Origin: DAORHV01 sp964513925
Lineage (GTDB): Bacteria > Patescibacteriota > Gracilibacteria > Peribacterales > Peribacteraceae
Direction: 5' to 3'
NCBI GenBank assembly: GCA_964513925.1
Contig: CAZENR010000006.1
Location: forward strand, 1 to 64,000
DNA length: 64,000 nucleotides
Each line of letters begins with the position of its first letter. Position 1 is the stretch's first letter. The position numbers and the translations under genes are program-made. This document shows positions 27,179 to 36,474 of the stretch, in pieces. Under the pieces are notes generated by a model. The model worked only from the letters and a program-made list of their open reading frames with translations. It had not been told where the DNA came from and did not search any database.

Positions 27179-27214
27179 AAAAGAAAAGGACCGCTGTGCG
27201 CGGCCCTTTCTTTC
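27179..27214. terminator. Bidirectional terminator between uppP and the SLH/Calx-beta gene
   Basis: Inverted repeat GGACCGC/GCGGCCC extended by A-rich and T-rich arms (AAGAAAA ... TTTCTTT), giving T-runs on both strands. It serves the convergent genes ending at 27166 and 27229. Confidence 0.85.
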
Positions 27215-27228
27215 GGCAATGCCGATGA

Positions 27229-28698
27229 CTACTCGTTGATGGTAAGCGTTGCGTTGCTTGGGTCGCTGAGCGTAACGCCGTTGCTCGGCGAGTTCAGCTG
27301 CAAGAGCACCGTCTCTCCGCTGTCGGAAATGGAGTCGTTCACGACCGGAATGGCAAAAGTCTTGTTCGTTTCGCCAGCCAAGAAGTTGAGCGTGCCGCTG
27401 GTGACGGTGTAGTCAGTACCAGACAAGGCGCTGCCGCCGTTGGTGGTGTAGTTCACGGTTGCCGGGAATACGTTTCCAATGCGCTGCACGTTAATGTACG
27501 CCTTGCCTGCGTTTTCGGTTACTGCATAGGTAGCGGAAGAGAACTTGAACGATCCGCTGCCGGAAGCGCTCATGGACTCATCGTCATTGATGATGAGCTT
27601 TGCACTTGCAGGCGTCACGATGCTGGCACTGTTCGTAGGATTGCTAAGCGTCAGGTTCAAGCGACGGCTTCCATCGATATTCCCGTTGTTGGAAACGGAA
27701 ACGACGAACGTCTTTGTTGTTTCATTTGCTGCGAAGTTCAAGGTGCCGCCTGCTGAGGTGTAGTCCACGCCGGAAGTAGCGGTGTCGTTACTTGTAGCGT
27801 ATGTCACATCTGCTGCGGTGGTAGTTACGCCGCTGCGCACCACGGTAATGGTGATGCTGCCCTTGTTCTCGTACACGGTGTACTCACTGGCGCTATAGGC
27901 AAACTGAGGACCCGTTGCCGCAGCACTGGAAGAACTGGAGGAAGAGGACGATGTCGCATTGGGATCGGTGATATTGACCACCGAAGTCGATGGGCTGTCT
28001 AGCGCACCACCGCCGGTGATGTTCTTCAGCACCAAATTCACGGTCCTGGTGCCACTGGCGGAAGTGTTGTTGTAGATCTTCATCTTGATGCGCTTATCGT
28101 TTTCCTTGTTTGCAAAGGTAATCGTGCCTTTGAGCGGATCGTAATCCTTGCCCGCAATGGCAGTGCCGCCGCTGAATGCGTAATCGACGGTGACAGTACC
28201 CTTGTTTTCTCCAAGACGGACGATGCGAATTTCCACGTCGCCAGTGGCGGAATTCTTCTCCACGTTGTACTCACGCTGGCTGAAATGGACGAATCCCGCG
28301 GAAGTGTAGGAAGGAGCAGAGGAGCTCGAAGAGGAAGAAGAGCTGCTGCTGGAAGAGCTGCTGGAACTGGAGGAGGAAGACTTGCTGGAAGAACTGGAAG
28401 AAGCAACCTCAACGTTGCCAGCAAGCTTGGTGTACAGACGATCCAGGAGCACGGCTGCCTCTGCGCGAGTCAGAGTGCCGTTTGGATCGAACTGGGTAGC
28501 GCTCTTACCCTTAATGATGCCGAGCGAATACATGCGCCCGATTGCGGCATTGGCGAAGTGATCGGACGGAACGTCGGAGAAAATAGCCGAACCGCTGATA
28601 GCGGCCACGGCAATGCCGGAAACGGCTACACCGGCGACAATGCCGGAGGCAAACGCAAGCGGAACACGCTTACGAAGCAAACGGAGAACGGTACGCAT
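27229..28698 (-). CDS. Surface protein with SLH domain, polyserine linker and Calx-beta repeats
   Basis: 489 aa. Signal peptide about 1-33, one SLH unit (AAIGRMYSLGIIKGKSATQFDP ... LTRAEAAVLL, about 38-88), then a nearly pure serine linker of about 30 residues (about 95-125), and three Calx-beta modules (YNVEKNSATGDVEIRIVR; YTVYENKGSITITVVR; YAVTENAGKAYINVQR), each with GTDY/GVDY and NDE-type calcium-site acidic residues. A second short serine run separates modules 1 and 2. It is likely an S-layer-associated adhesin-like protein. ATG 28698 matches the signal peptide. Confidence 0.85.
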   Translation of the reverse strand: MRTVLRLLRKRVPLAFASGIVAGVAVSGIAVAAISGSAIFSDVPSDHFANAAIGRMYSLGIIKGKSATQFDPNGTLTRAEAAVLLDRLYTKLAGNVEVASSSSSSKSSSSSSSSSSSSSSSSSSSSSAPSYTSAGFVHFSQREYNVEKNSATGDVEIRIVRLGENKGTVTVDYAFSGGTAIAGKDYDPLKGTITFANKENDKRIKMKIYNNTSASGTRTVNLVLKNITGGGALDSPSTSVVNITDPNATSSSSSSSSSAAATGPQFAYSASEYTVYENKGSITITVVRSGVTTTAADVTYATSNDTATSGVDYTSAGGTLNFAANETTKTFVVSVSNNGNIDGSRRLNLTLSNPTNSASIVTPASAKLIINDDESMSASGSGSFKFSSATYAVTENAGKAYINVQRIGNVFPATVNYTTNGGSALSGTDYTVTSGTLNFLAGETNKTFAIPVVNDSISDSGETVLLQLNSPSNGVTLSDPSNATLTINE

Positions 28699-28804
28699 AC
28701 GAGATGGAAAAAGGGGGAAGACGTATTGACGACGCAGTATGCGAAAATACCTTACAAAAAAGCAATCGACAGAGGGCGCAAGCCGTGTCGTGCTTGGCAA
28801 AACG

Positions 28805-31624
28805 CTACTTTGCGCCCTGTTGCGGCTTCTTGGGCTTTGCGCCGGGGTTTTGGGGCTTTGGCTGGATAGGCGCCTGCGCAGCGGCAGGGGTGGCGGAAGC
28901 CGGAACTCCCGCCTTTTTTGCGGCGGCTTCCTGCATTGCCTTGCTTGGCGGAGGCACGCCGCCGCTGTTCTTCAGCTTTTGCTCCAAATCGGCCATTTTA
29001 CCCTTCTCTTCCTGGCTTAGCGGTTCGGACAGGGCCTTTTTGCGGAGGGCGTTGAAGTCATTCGTCCACATTTCGCGGTCGCGCCAGGCTCGGTAGGCCT
29101 CAAGCGTCATCCCTTTTTTCTTTGCCTTGTCGCGCTCCTCAACTTCCTTCTCCTTCATTTTGGCATCGGAAACGGCCAGCTTTCTGTTCTCGTTGGCGCT
29201 TTGCAGCCAGCGACCTATCTTCTCTTCCACCACAGACCGCTTTTCGGCGTAGCGCTCGCGGGACATGCGTCGGATGATATCCACGCGCTTGGGATCCTGA
29301 TCCAGCTTGGGTGGCGGCAGCGTGGAAACCGAGAACGGCTTGCTCGGCATGCCGTTGATCATGAGTCGCATGTACGCGTGATACTTGGGAAGGGACAGAA
29401 TGTCCTTCGGCTCGATCATTTCCTCAAATTGCAGCGCCAGTTCTTCCGCGTCTTCGGCGCCGACCTGGAACGACACCATGGAACCGACGTTACCGAATAC
29501 GGCATCGCGCAGGGCGGTGCTGTTATCGCCAATGGTGAGCTGGCCGATGTACTGGTTTGCAAGAGTCAGTGCCAGGCGGTACTTGCGGGCCTCGGACAGA
29601 ATTGTTGCAAACGATTCCGTGGCGAAGTTCTGGAATTCGTCCACGTACAAGTAGAAGTCTTTGCGGTCTTTTTCGGGAATGTCGGCACGGCTCATGGCAT
29701 CCAGCTGGAATTTGGTCACAAGCATGGAACCCAAGAACGCAGAGTTATCTTCGCCCAGATTTCCTTTGCTCAAGTTCACCAGCACAATTTTCCCGCTATC
29801 CATTGCCTCGCGGACATTCAGCTTGCTGTTCACCTGCCCGACGATGTTGCGAATGATGGGTACGCTCAGCAGCTGGCCGATCTTGTTTTGAATCGCGGCA
29901 ATGGCTTCGGTGCGGTACTTCTCGGTCCAGCCTTCGTACTCGTCCTGCCAGAAGCTTTTCACGAGATGATCGCGTACATGCTCCACGGTCTTGCGTCGGA
30001 AGACGTCGTCGGCAAACATGCGAAGAATGCCCAGCATCGAATTCCCCTGCGTTTCGATGAGAGCAAGCAATGCATTGCGCAGAATGTGCTCCATGCGCCC
30101 GCTCCATACGTCCGGCCAGAGCTTGGTAAATACGCTCATTAACCCCGAGGCAACCAGCGGATACTGGTCGGGATTGGGGCAGGACAACATGTTGAAGGAC
30201 AGCGGAAAGTCCTTATCGGCCGGACTGAACAGCACAACGTCGTTTGTACGGTTTGCCGGAATGAACTTTAGGCAAGCTTCGATCAAGTCTCCGTGCGGGT
30301 CGATAACGCCCACGCCCTTTCCGGCAAGCACGTCGGAATAAATCATGTTTTCCAGCAAGGTGGACTTACCCATGCCCGTTTTACCGATGATGTACATATG
30401 CCTGCGACGGTCATCCGGACGAATGCCGAATTGTGTGCGATGCCCGCGAAACACGGCTTCGCCAAGCACGGTAAGCGATGCGGCATCCTCGTCTTCCACC
30501 GTTGGCAAATCCACAGGGGGCTGCAGTTTCTTGCTTACCACCCAGTCGATGTTCGGCGTGCGCACCAGTAAGCTGGGCGGGTGCCAGAGCGTGGCAATTT
30601 CTTCTGCCGAGAGCAGGTATGGGTTGCGCTGGAATCCGGTCGGGAATGACTGAGAGGACTTGATCACGCCTTCTTTGAAGCCGTTTAAATGCGGTAACGA
30701 AAACTGGCGGAAACTGGATTGGATTTCGTGAAGTTTTGCCTCTGCGGAGGGGCGAGTTTCGGTTTTGGCGACAATGGAGAGGCGGACATTACCGACAAAC
30801 AACAGATGATTGACCTTGTCGGCTATTGCACCTAGCGATGTCTCGCTGTCGTGGTTGCGCTTGGTGGTGTACTCCTGGGCGTAGTCTTCCGCATCGGAAG
30901 AAGCGGCGCCTCCGTCTTCGGAAAGCATGATATCCGACAGGTTAGGGACGAAAGAGAACCAGGCGCGGAAACCGCCCATAACAATGTTCAGCGGTAAGAA
31001 TGCCCACCAGCGCCAGCCGCGCGCCAGGTGTACGCGGCAGAACAACTTACCGTACCAACTCCACTTTGCGGAAAAGCCCTTGGATAGAAGCGGCAGAAAC
31101 TTCAGCGTACGGGTACGGAACTTCCGCTTGGTACCGTCGAACGGCTGGAACACCAGCTGAATATGTCCACGCATGTGCGCATCCGGATAGCGCAGCAAAA
31201 TGGACGTCATGCTGGCTATGGGATCTATGGTCTGGCGGCTGAGCAGGTCATCGAACTGCGGATGACGCTTGATGGGATAGACTTCCGGATCGGTAAATTC
31301 CAAATCGGTGAAGAAGACGGACTCCCCCGCCTTTGGCTCGAAGATATCCGCGGGAACAGGTTCGATATCGATGTCCGGATACTGTGCATACAGCTGGCTC
31401 TCAATGAGCCCGGCGGCGGCGCGGGTGCAACGAGCAAAGAAGCAGACCTTCCCCTGGTAGAAGCCGATTTCCAGGCCCACAATGCCGTCCGCGCCCTTGA
31501 GGTAATGCATGGCAGAAATAGCGGGTTCCATGAGAATGGGCCCGCGGTTGCCCGTTTTATCCTCCGGATCCGGCAATGCCGGACGGATGCGCATCAGCAC
31601 GATTTCTGTTGGGTTTGGGGACAT
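28805..31624 (-). CDS. VirD4/TraG-like type IV secretion ATPase (HerA/FtsK superfamily)
   Basis: 939 aa. Residues about 1-380 are a CPR-style N-terminal region with hydrophobic stretches (FLPLNIVMGGFRAWFSFVP). The motor has Walker A IIGKTGMGKSTLLENMIY, GVIDPHGDL, Walker B FYLYVDEFQNFAT, and the QYIGQL sensor with TraM-recognition-like region. The C-terminus is a charged coiled coil and an Ala/Pro/Lys tail (KPQNPGAKPKKPQQGAK). It lies 23 nt after hrcA with no relaxase or pilus gene nearby, so it may act in envelope-associated DNA or protein transfer rather than classical conjugation. Confidence 0.8.
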   Translation of the reverse strand: MSPNPTEIVLMRIRPALPDPEDKTGNRGPILMEPAISAMHYLKGADGIVGLEIGFYQGKVCFFARCTRAAAGLIESQLYAQYPDIDIEPVPADIFEPKAGESVFFTDLEFTDPEVYPIKRHPQFDDLLSRQTIDPIASMTSILLRYPDAHMRGHIQLVFQPFDGTKRKFRTRTLKFLPLLSKGFSAKWSWYGKLFCRVHLARGWRWWAFLPLNIVMGGFRAWFSFVPNLSDIMLSEDGGAASSDAEDYAQEYTTKRNHDSETSLGAIADKVNHLLFVGNVRLSIVAKTETRPSAEAKLHEIQSSFRQFSLPHLNGFKEGVIKSSQSFPTGFQRNPYLLSAEEIATLWHPPSLLVRTPNIDWVVSKKLQPPVDLPTVEDEDAASLTVLGEAVFRGHRTQFGIRPDDRRRHMYIIGKTGMGKSTLLENMIYSDVLAGKGVGVIDPHGDLIEACLKFIPANRTNDVVLFSPADKDFPLSFNMLSCPNPDQYPLVASGLMSVFTKLWPDVWSGRMEHILRNALLALIETQGNSMLGILRMFADDVFRRKTVEHVRDHLVKSFWQDEYEGWTEKYRTEAIAAIQNKIGQLLSVPIIRNIVGQVNSKLNVREAMDSGKIVLVNLSKGNLGEDNSAFLGSMLVTKFQLDAMSRADIPEKDRKDFYLYVDEFQNFATESFATILSEARKYRLALTLANQYIGQLTIGDNSTALRDAVFGNVGSMVSFQVGAEDAEELALQFEEMIEPKDILSLPKYHAYMRLMINGMPSKPFSVSTLPPPKLDQDPKRVDIIRRMSRERYAEKRSVVEEKIGRWLQSANENRKLAVSDAKMKEKEVEERDKAKKKGMTLEAYRAWRDREMWTNDFNALRKKALSEPLSQEEKGKMADLEQKLKNSGGVPPPSKAMQEAAAKKAGVPASATPAAAQAPIQPKPQNPGAKPKKPQQGAK

Positions 31625-31647
31625 GAAACGAAAATGAGACTGAATCC

Positions 31648-32358
31648 TTAGGCATCCCTCAGCATGCTCGCGACCATGTCGAGAGCGACGGTGTTGTACG
31701 CGTAGTCCATGCGCGTGGGACCGAGGATGCCAATGACGCCGTATTGATCGCGAATTTGATAGCGCGTCACCATCAGCGAACAGCTTTCGATGCTCTGTGA
31801 CAAATGCTTCTCGCCAATGACATAACTGACCTTGTCCCCCACCTCGATTTTGGAAAGCAGGTCCGTAAGGCCTTGTTCCAACACTTCCACAACACCGCTC
31901 ATCAGCTTGGCATCGTGCTGAAACTCCGGTTGCCGTAAGGCATTGCTCAGCCCCATGTAGTACACACGGTCACGGTGCGGCACCGTGGCGAAGCTCACGT
32001 TCTGGATCATGTGCGCAAGCAGCGCTACAGCCTCGTAGGCGCGCTCACGGTCTTTGTTCTGAAAGTACTGTTCGCGCAGCTTTTCAAAGCGACCGCGAAC
32101 GGCGCGCTCCGCCTCGCCCGGCTTCATGAATTCCTGTACGTAGAGGCGATACCCCTTCACCGTGGGAATGCGTCCGGCGGAAATATGCGGCTGAGCCAGA
32201 AATCCTTCATTCTCCAAGAACGACATTTCAGCACGAATGGTGGCCGAAGATACGGGAAATTCGCTGCTTTCCAGCAACCGCTTCGAACCCACCGGCAGAG
32301 CCGTCTGAATAAATTGGTCGATGATGGCCTGCAAGAGCTTGGCTTGCCTGCTGTTCAT
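31648..32358 (-). CDS. hrcA: Heat-inducible transcription repressor HrcA
   Basis: 236 aa. The winged-helix DNA-binding region contains LPVGSKRLLES and VSSATIRAEMSFLENEGFL, followed by AQPHISAGRIPTVKGYRLYV, the HrcA hallmark; the GAF-like C-terminal domain follows (GVIGILGPTRMDYAYNTVALDMV). HrcA represses chaperone genes at CIRCE sites. No chaperone gene or clear CIRCE lies here. I chose ATG 32358 because TGCTATACT ends 7 nt upstream; ATG 32364 sits only 1 nt from that box. Confidence 0.93.
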   Translation of the reverse strand: MNSRQAKLLQAIIDQFIQTALPVGSKRLLESSEFPVSSATIRAEMSFLENEGFLAQPHISAGRIPTVKGYRLYVQEFMKPGEAERAVRGRFEKLREQYFQNKDRERAYEAVALLAHMIQNVSFATVPHRDRVYYMGLSNALRQPEFQHDAKLMSGVVEVLEQGLTDLLSKIEVGDKVSYVIGEKHLSQSIESCSLMVTRYQIRDQYGVIGILGPTRMDYAYNTVALDMVASMLRDA

Positions 32359-32370
32359 ACTCATGAGTAT
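32357..32370. promoter_or_regulatory. Perfect 14-bp palindrome over the hrcA -10 box and start
   Basis: ATACTCATGAGTAT is its own reverse complement. On the minus strand it covers most of the extended -10 TGCTATACT (32374-32366) and reaches the chosen start codon (32358). A protein bound here would block hrcA transcription, so it is a candidate autoregulatory operator. It does not match the CIRCE consensus. Confidence 0.5.
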
Positions 32371-32374
32371 AGCA

Positions 32375-32609
32375 CAAAACTCGACTTTGGGCGAACTGCT
32401 GCGCACAAGGGCGACACAGCGTATCTACCATGCGTCATATTCCGCTGCAAAAACATACGATGCATCTTTCCGCATCATTGATTGCCAAATATCCACCCCC
32501 ATCGCTCGTTACAGTACGTACGACAAGAATTTCGGCAATCTACTACCCATGCCGCATTTTGCCCGCGGGCTTCAACGGCACGATCTCAACGCGCATTGCA
32601 ACCGGAGGG
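32375..32609. other. Intergenic region between rpmE end and hrcA start
   Basis: About 235 bp downstream of rpmE and upstream of hrcA. I see no convincing gene, tRNA or strong terminator. The long plus-strand reading through it (32430-33047) runs antisense through rpmE and into gyrA and is not supported. Confidence 0.4.
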
Positions 32610-32897
32610 CTACCCCTTCTTCTTGACCTTCGGACCGGTTGGCTTGGCCTTGCGAGCCTCCTCGATAGCGGCAACCTCTGCCTTCCTGCTCTTGGAAGCC
32701 TCCTGCACCTTGCGGAAGCGATCGACACGACCGGAAGACATGATGCCGCGGTACTCACCGGTGTAGACGGGGTGGCAGTTGCCACACACTTCTACTTGCT
32801 GGTCCTTTACGGTGCTTGCAATGGCGTACACGGCACTGCACGACACGCAGGTCGTCTTGGCATCCTTGTGTACCTTTGGGTGGAAATCCTTCTTCAT
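32610..32897 (-). CDS. rpmE: 50S ribosomal protein L31
   Basis: 95-aa ribosomal protein. MKKDFHPKVHKDAKTTCVSC and VCGNCHPVYTGEYR supply two CxxC pairs, so this is the zinc-binding form of L31. The C-terminal 30 residues are a Lys/Ala-rich extension (EARKAKPTGPKVKKKG), longer than in typical bacteria. TACAAT (32912-32907) ends 9 nt before the ATG. Confidence 0.93.
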   Translation of the reverse strand: MKKDFHPKVHKDAKTTCVSCSAVYAIASTVKDQQVEVCGNCHPVYTGEYRGIMSSGRVDRFRKVQEASKSRKAEVAAIEEARKAKPTGPKVKKKG

Positions 32898-32976
32898 AGC
32901 CGGTGCATTGTAGACCTTCCAAGAAAAGATGCAACCCTAGTTTTCACCATACCTGCCAGTTCAACTGCCGGTACGC

Positions 32977-32996
32977 AAAAGCGGCCTTTCGGCCGC
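32977..32996 (-). terminator. gyrA terminator
   Basis: 6-bp stem GCGGCC/GGCCGC with a 4-nt loop (32981-32996), followed on the minus strand by TTTT. It lies 25 nt past the gyrA stop. Confidence 0.7.
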
Positions 32997-33021
32997 CTAG
33001 CGAACATTTGCATGGATGAAC

Positions 33022-35646
33022 TTATTTCTTCTTGGGCTTGGACTTAGGCTTGTCGTCGTCTTTCTTCTTCTCGTCCTTTGCCTTGGGCTTTTCCTCAATT
33101 TCCTCGGCATCGAAGAGTGCCGCCTCTGCCTCTGCGCCCTCTTCGCCAGCCACTTCAAGCGAGGCATTCGGATCGTCCATGATGACGCTCATGGAAGCGA
33201 CCTTGTCTCCGCCATCCAAGCGCATGACGATAACGCCCTGTGTGGCACGTCCGCGTGACGGAATGTCAGAGAGCTTCATGCGGATGGTTTGGCCCTGCTT
33301 GGAGATACAAATGAGATCTCCGTTGTCAGCCTCGGTAAGGATCGCTCCACCCACGATATCGCCGGTCTTTCCGGTGAGCTGAGCTGCCTTCACTCCGGAG
33401 CCTCCGCGACCTTGCAGACGGTAGAGCGTAACTGGCGTGGACTTGCCGAGACCGTTTTCCATTACGACGAGCAGCTGGCTCTTTTCGGGGTCACCGAAGG
33501 CCGCGGCCTCCACTACCCTGTCGCCTCCACCCAAGCGAATACCGCGCACACCGGCAGCGGCACGGCCCATGGCGCGCACGTCTGCTTCAGGGAAGCGGAT
33601 GGACTTGCCTTTCTTGCTCAGAATGAAGATTTCATCCTTGCCCGTCGTGGCAACGACCCACTTCAATTCGTCTCCGTCGTTAATTTTCTGCGCGATGAGT
33701 CCGGAGCGACGGATGTTCTCGAATTCACTCAACTCGGTGCGCTTCACGGTGCCTTGCAGGGTGGTCATGAACAGATGAGTTTTGCCATCCAGCTTGGCCT
33801 TGAGCATGGCGGCGACCTTCTCGCCCGGCTGCAGTTGCAGCAGGTTCACAATGGCCTGACCCTTGGCTACGCGACTGGCTTGCGGCAACTCGTAGACTGG
33901 CAGTTTGAATACGCGACCGGTGTTGGTGAAGTACAAGATATCATCGTGGTTATGAGCATTAATCATGCCCAAAATCTCGTCTTCTTCCTTTGTAGTCATA
34001 CCCTTAATTCCCTTGCCGCCGCGATGCTGAGCGCGGAACTGTGCCGGGCTTAAACGCTTCACGTACCCATGGGCAGTAAGCGCCACGATCATCGGAGCGT
34101 TGGGGATGGTGTCCTTGGCAGAGAATTCGCCGACGGCATGCGGCACAACGACCGTGCGGCGCTCGTCTCCGTACTTGGCGCGCTCGTCGGTGAGCTCCTT
34201 GATCATGATGGCATCGACCTTCTTGCGGTCCTTCAAAATCGCCTCGCACTCCTTAATGAAGGCGAGCGTATCCTTCAGCTCCTGCTCGATCTTCTTGCGC
34301 TCCAGGCCCGCAAGGCGTTGCAGCTGCATTTGCAGAATAGCCTCGGACTGAATGGCGCTCAGCTTGAACTTCTTGATGAGGTTGTTCTTGGCATCCTCGC
34401 GAGTTTCGCTCTTTTTAATTGTCTCGATAACGGCATCGATGTTGTCGAGTGCAATGCTCAACCCTTCAAGGATATGCGCACGCTCCTTGGCCCTATCGCG
34501 GTCGAAGGTGACGCGGCGGGTGATGATGACGCGGCGGTGATCGATGAAGATCTGCAGGCATTCCTTCAGGTTGAGCAGTCGCGGCTGAATGCCGTCCGCC
34601 AACGCGATCATGTTGTAACCGAAGCTCGTCTGCAGGTCGGTGTGCTTGTAAAGCTGGTTGAGAATCTTCTGCGGGTAGCTGTCCTTTTTCAGCTCGATAA
34701 TGACGCGAATGCCGTCGCGGTCGGATTCATCTCTGATGTCGGAAATGCCCTGCACCACCTTGTCGTTTACCAGTTGTGCAACGCGCTCAATGAGCACGGC
34801 CTTGTTCACCTGGTACGGCAACTCGCTGATGCGGATGATCTGGCGATTACCGGTACCGTCTTCTATCTCCGCCTTGCCACGAACCACGATGGACCCGCGA
34901 CCAGTCAGGTAGGCCTGCTTGATCGCCTCCTTGTCATACACCATTCCGGCGGTCGGAAAGTCCGGACCCTTTACGAACTGCAGCAGGTCTTCCACGGAAG
35001 CCTCCTCGTTGTCGGTTAAGTGCAAAATGGCATCGATCAGCTCTCCTAAGTTGTGCGGCGGAATGTTGGTCGCCATACCCACGGCGATACCGACGGTGCC
35101 GTTGAGCAGCAGGTTCGGCACCTTGCTCGGGAGTACGCTCGGCTCCTTGCGGCTGCCATCGTAGTTGGGGCGGAATTCCACCGTGTTCTTGTCGATGTCC
35201 TGCAACATTTCATCCGTAATCGGGAACATCTTGGCCTCGGTGTAACGCATTGCAGCGGCGTTGTCTCCGTCGATGGAGCCGAAGTTTCCCTGACCGTTGA
35301 TGAGCGGGTAGCGCATCGCGAAGTCCTGCGCCATGCGGACCATGGCCTCGTACACCGGACTGTCGCCGTGCGGGTGGTACTTACCAAGCACATCACCCAC
35401 CACCAGCGCGGACTTGCGGTATTTGGCTCCGGCTCGCAGTCCGAGCTCGTTCATGGCGTACAGAATGCGGCGGTGTACCGGCTTCAGGCCATCGCGGGCG
35501 TCTGGCAATGCGCGCGAGACGATTACCGACATGGCGTAGCTTAAGTAGCTCTCCTCCATTTCGGTAACAATCGGGCGAGGCATGATGTGCCCCATTGCCT
35601 TAAGCTCGGCACTCTGTTGCTGGTCTGCGTTTGGCTTGTCGGCCAT
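33022..35646 (-). CDS. gyrA: DNA gyrase subunit A
   Basis: 874 aa. The breakage-reunion domain begins YLSYAMSVIVSRALPDARDGLKPVHRRILYAM; the catalytic tyrosine lies in AAMRYTEAKM. The C-terminal beta-pinwheel opens with the GyrA box QHRGGKG (canonical QRRGGKG), which identifies gyrase rather than topoisomerase IV. An acidic then basic tail (EEIEEKPKAKDEKKKDDDKPKSKPKKK, split here) closes the protein. gyrB is not in the window. The leader is pyrimidine-rich (TTTTCCCTCCG). Confidence 0.96.
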   Translation of the reverse strand: MADKPNADQQQSAELKAMGHIMPRPIVTEMEESYLSYAMSVIVSRALPDARDGLKPVHRRILYAMNELGLRAGAKYRKSALVVGDVLGKYHPHGDSPVYEAMVRMAQDFAMRYPLINGQGNFGSIDGDNAAAMRYTEAKMFPITDEMLQDIDKNTVEFRPNYDGSRKEPSVLPSKVPNLLLNGTVGIAVGMATNIPPHNLGELIDAILHLTDNEEASVEDLLQFVKGPDFPTAGMVYDKEAIKQAYLTGRGSIVVRGKAEIEDGTGNRQIIRISELPYQVNKAVLIERVAQLVNDKVVQGISDIRDESDRDGIRVIIELKKDSYPQKILNQLYKHTDLQTSFGYNMIALADGIQPRLLNLKECLQIFIDHRRVIITRRVTFDRDRAKERAHILEGLSIALDNIDAVIETIKKSETREDAKNNLIKKFKLSAIQSEAILQMQLQRLAGLERKKIEQELKDTLAFIKECEAILKDRKKVDAIMIKELTDERAKYGDERRTVVVPHAVGEFSAKDTIPNAPMIVALTAHGYVKRLSPAQFRAQHRGGKGIKGMTTKEEDEILGMINAHNHDDILYFTNTGRVFKLPVYELPQASRVAKGQAIVNLLQLQPGEKVAAMLKAKLDGKTHLFMTTLQGTVKRTELSEFENIRRSGLIAQKINDGDELKWVVATTGKDEIFILSKKGKSIRFPEADVRAMGRAAAGVRGIRLGGGDRVVEAAAFGDPEKSQLLVVMENGLGKSTPVTLYRLQGRGGSGVKAAQLTGKTGDIVGGAILTEADNGDLICISKQGQTIRMKLSDIPSRGRATQGVIVMRLDGGDKVASMSVIMDDPNASLEVAGEEGAEAEAALFDAEEIEEKPKAKDEKKKDDDKPKSKPKKK

Positions 35647-35716
35647 ACAAAAACGGAGGGAAAATCTCTAGCGGAAGGAGCCTACCAGAAACGCAGCGAA
35701 AGGGAAGGGAGCGTTG

Positions 35717-35722
35717 TATACT
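35717..35722 (+). promoter_or_regulatory. TATACT -10 box of rsmI
   Basis: TATACT, 39 nt before ATG 35762. The implied leader of about 33 nt is dominated by C and T. Confidence 0.45.
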
Positions 35723-35761
35723 CCCATTACTCATAGCTCTTCCGTCAATTCCACTCCCTAC

Positions 35762-36439
35762 ATGCTCTCTATTGTTTCCACGCCCATCGGTAACCTGAAA
35801 GACATCACCATACGCGCCATGGACGTCCTTCGCAGCTGCTCGGTCATCGCGTGCGAAGATACGCGCGTGACGGGGCAGTTGCTGCACCTACTGGAACTGC
35901 CAAAGAAGGAGCTGATTTCCATCCATTCATACAGCGACCCTGCGAGAGTGGATGCGCTGATCACAAGACTGAAAAAGGGAGAACATGTTTGCCTGGTATC
36001 AGATGCCGGCACGCCGTGCATTTCAGACCCCGGATATTTGCTCGTGAGCAAGGCTCGCGAAGCCAAGTTGCCCGTAGAAGTAATCCCGGGAGCATCGGCA
36101 TTCATGGCCGCACTGTCGGCAAGCGGACTCCCTATCAACAAATTCCGTTATCTTGGCTTTCTTCCAATGAAAAAAGGCAGGAAATCTCTGCTGGCTTCGC
36201 TTGCAACTGAAGAGGACACCGTCGTGTTCTACGAGTCTCCGCACCGCATGGAAAAAACTCTGTCGGAGTTGCAAGAAGCACTCGGCTCCCAGCCGCAGCG
36301 CCGCATTGCGATTTGCCGAGAGCTGACAAAGTTCCACGAACAGGTGGTTGTAAGCAGCATCGCAGAACTAGAAGAAGCGAAGTCCAAGCTCATCGTTAAA
36401 GGAGAGTTTGTCCTGGTGGTGGAAGGCAATCGTAATTGA
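35762..36439 (+). CDS. rsmI: 16S rRNA (cytidine-2'-O)-methyltransferase RsmI
   Basis: 225-aa tetrapyrrole-methylase-fold enzyme that methylates C1402 ribose of 16S rRNA. MLSIVSTPIGNLKDITIRA, CEDTRVTGQLL, VSDAGTPCISDPGYLLV, VIPGASAFMAALSASGLP and FYESPHRMEKTLSEL are the family blocks in order. ATG 35762 is at the conserved N-terminus. It is convergent with the M23 gene; a repeat copy lies between the two stops. Confidence 0.95.
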   Translation: MLSIVSTPIGNLKDITIRAMDVLRSCSVIACEDTRVTGQLLHLLELPKKELISIHSYSDPARVDALITRLKKGEHVCLVSDAGTPCISDPGYLLVSKAREAKLPVEVIPGASAFMAALSASGLPINKFRYLGFLPMKKGRKSLLASLATEEDTVVFYESPHRMEKTLSELQEALGSQPQRRIAICRELTKFHEQVVVSSIAELEEAKSKLIVKGEFVLVVEGNRN

Positions 36440-36474
36440 ACGCACCAGCATGCCCAAGAATGCCGAGCGTGCTT

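Noticed and set aside
28320..28410. CRISPR-like or tandem DNA repeat
   Set aside because: The repetition comes from serine codons in a protein linker; there are no regular repeats with unique spacers, and no cas genes occur in the window.
32365..32400. CIRCE element upstream of hrcA
   Set aside because: Only GTGCTA-like fragments occur; the TTAGCACTC-N9-GAGTGCTAA arrangement is absent.
33289..35544. Several long plus-strand frames antisense to gyrA
   Set aside because: They mirror the codon structure of gyrA and have no independent support.
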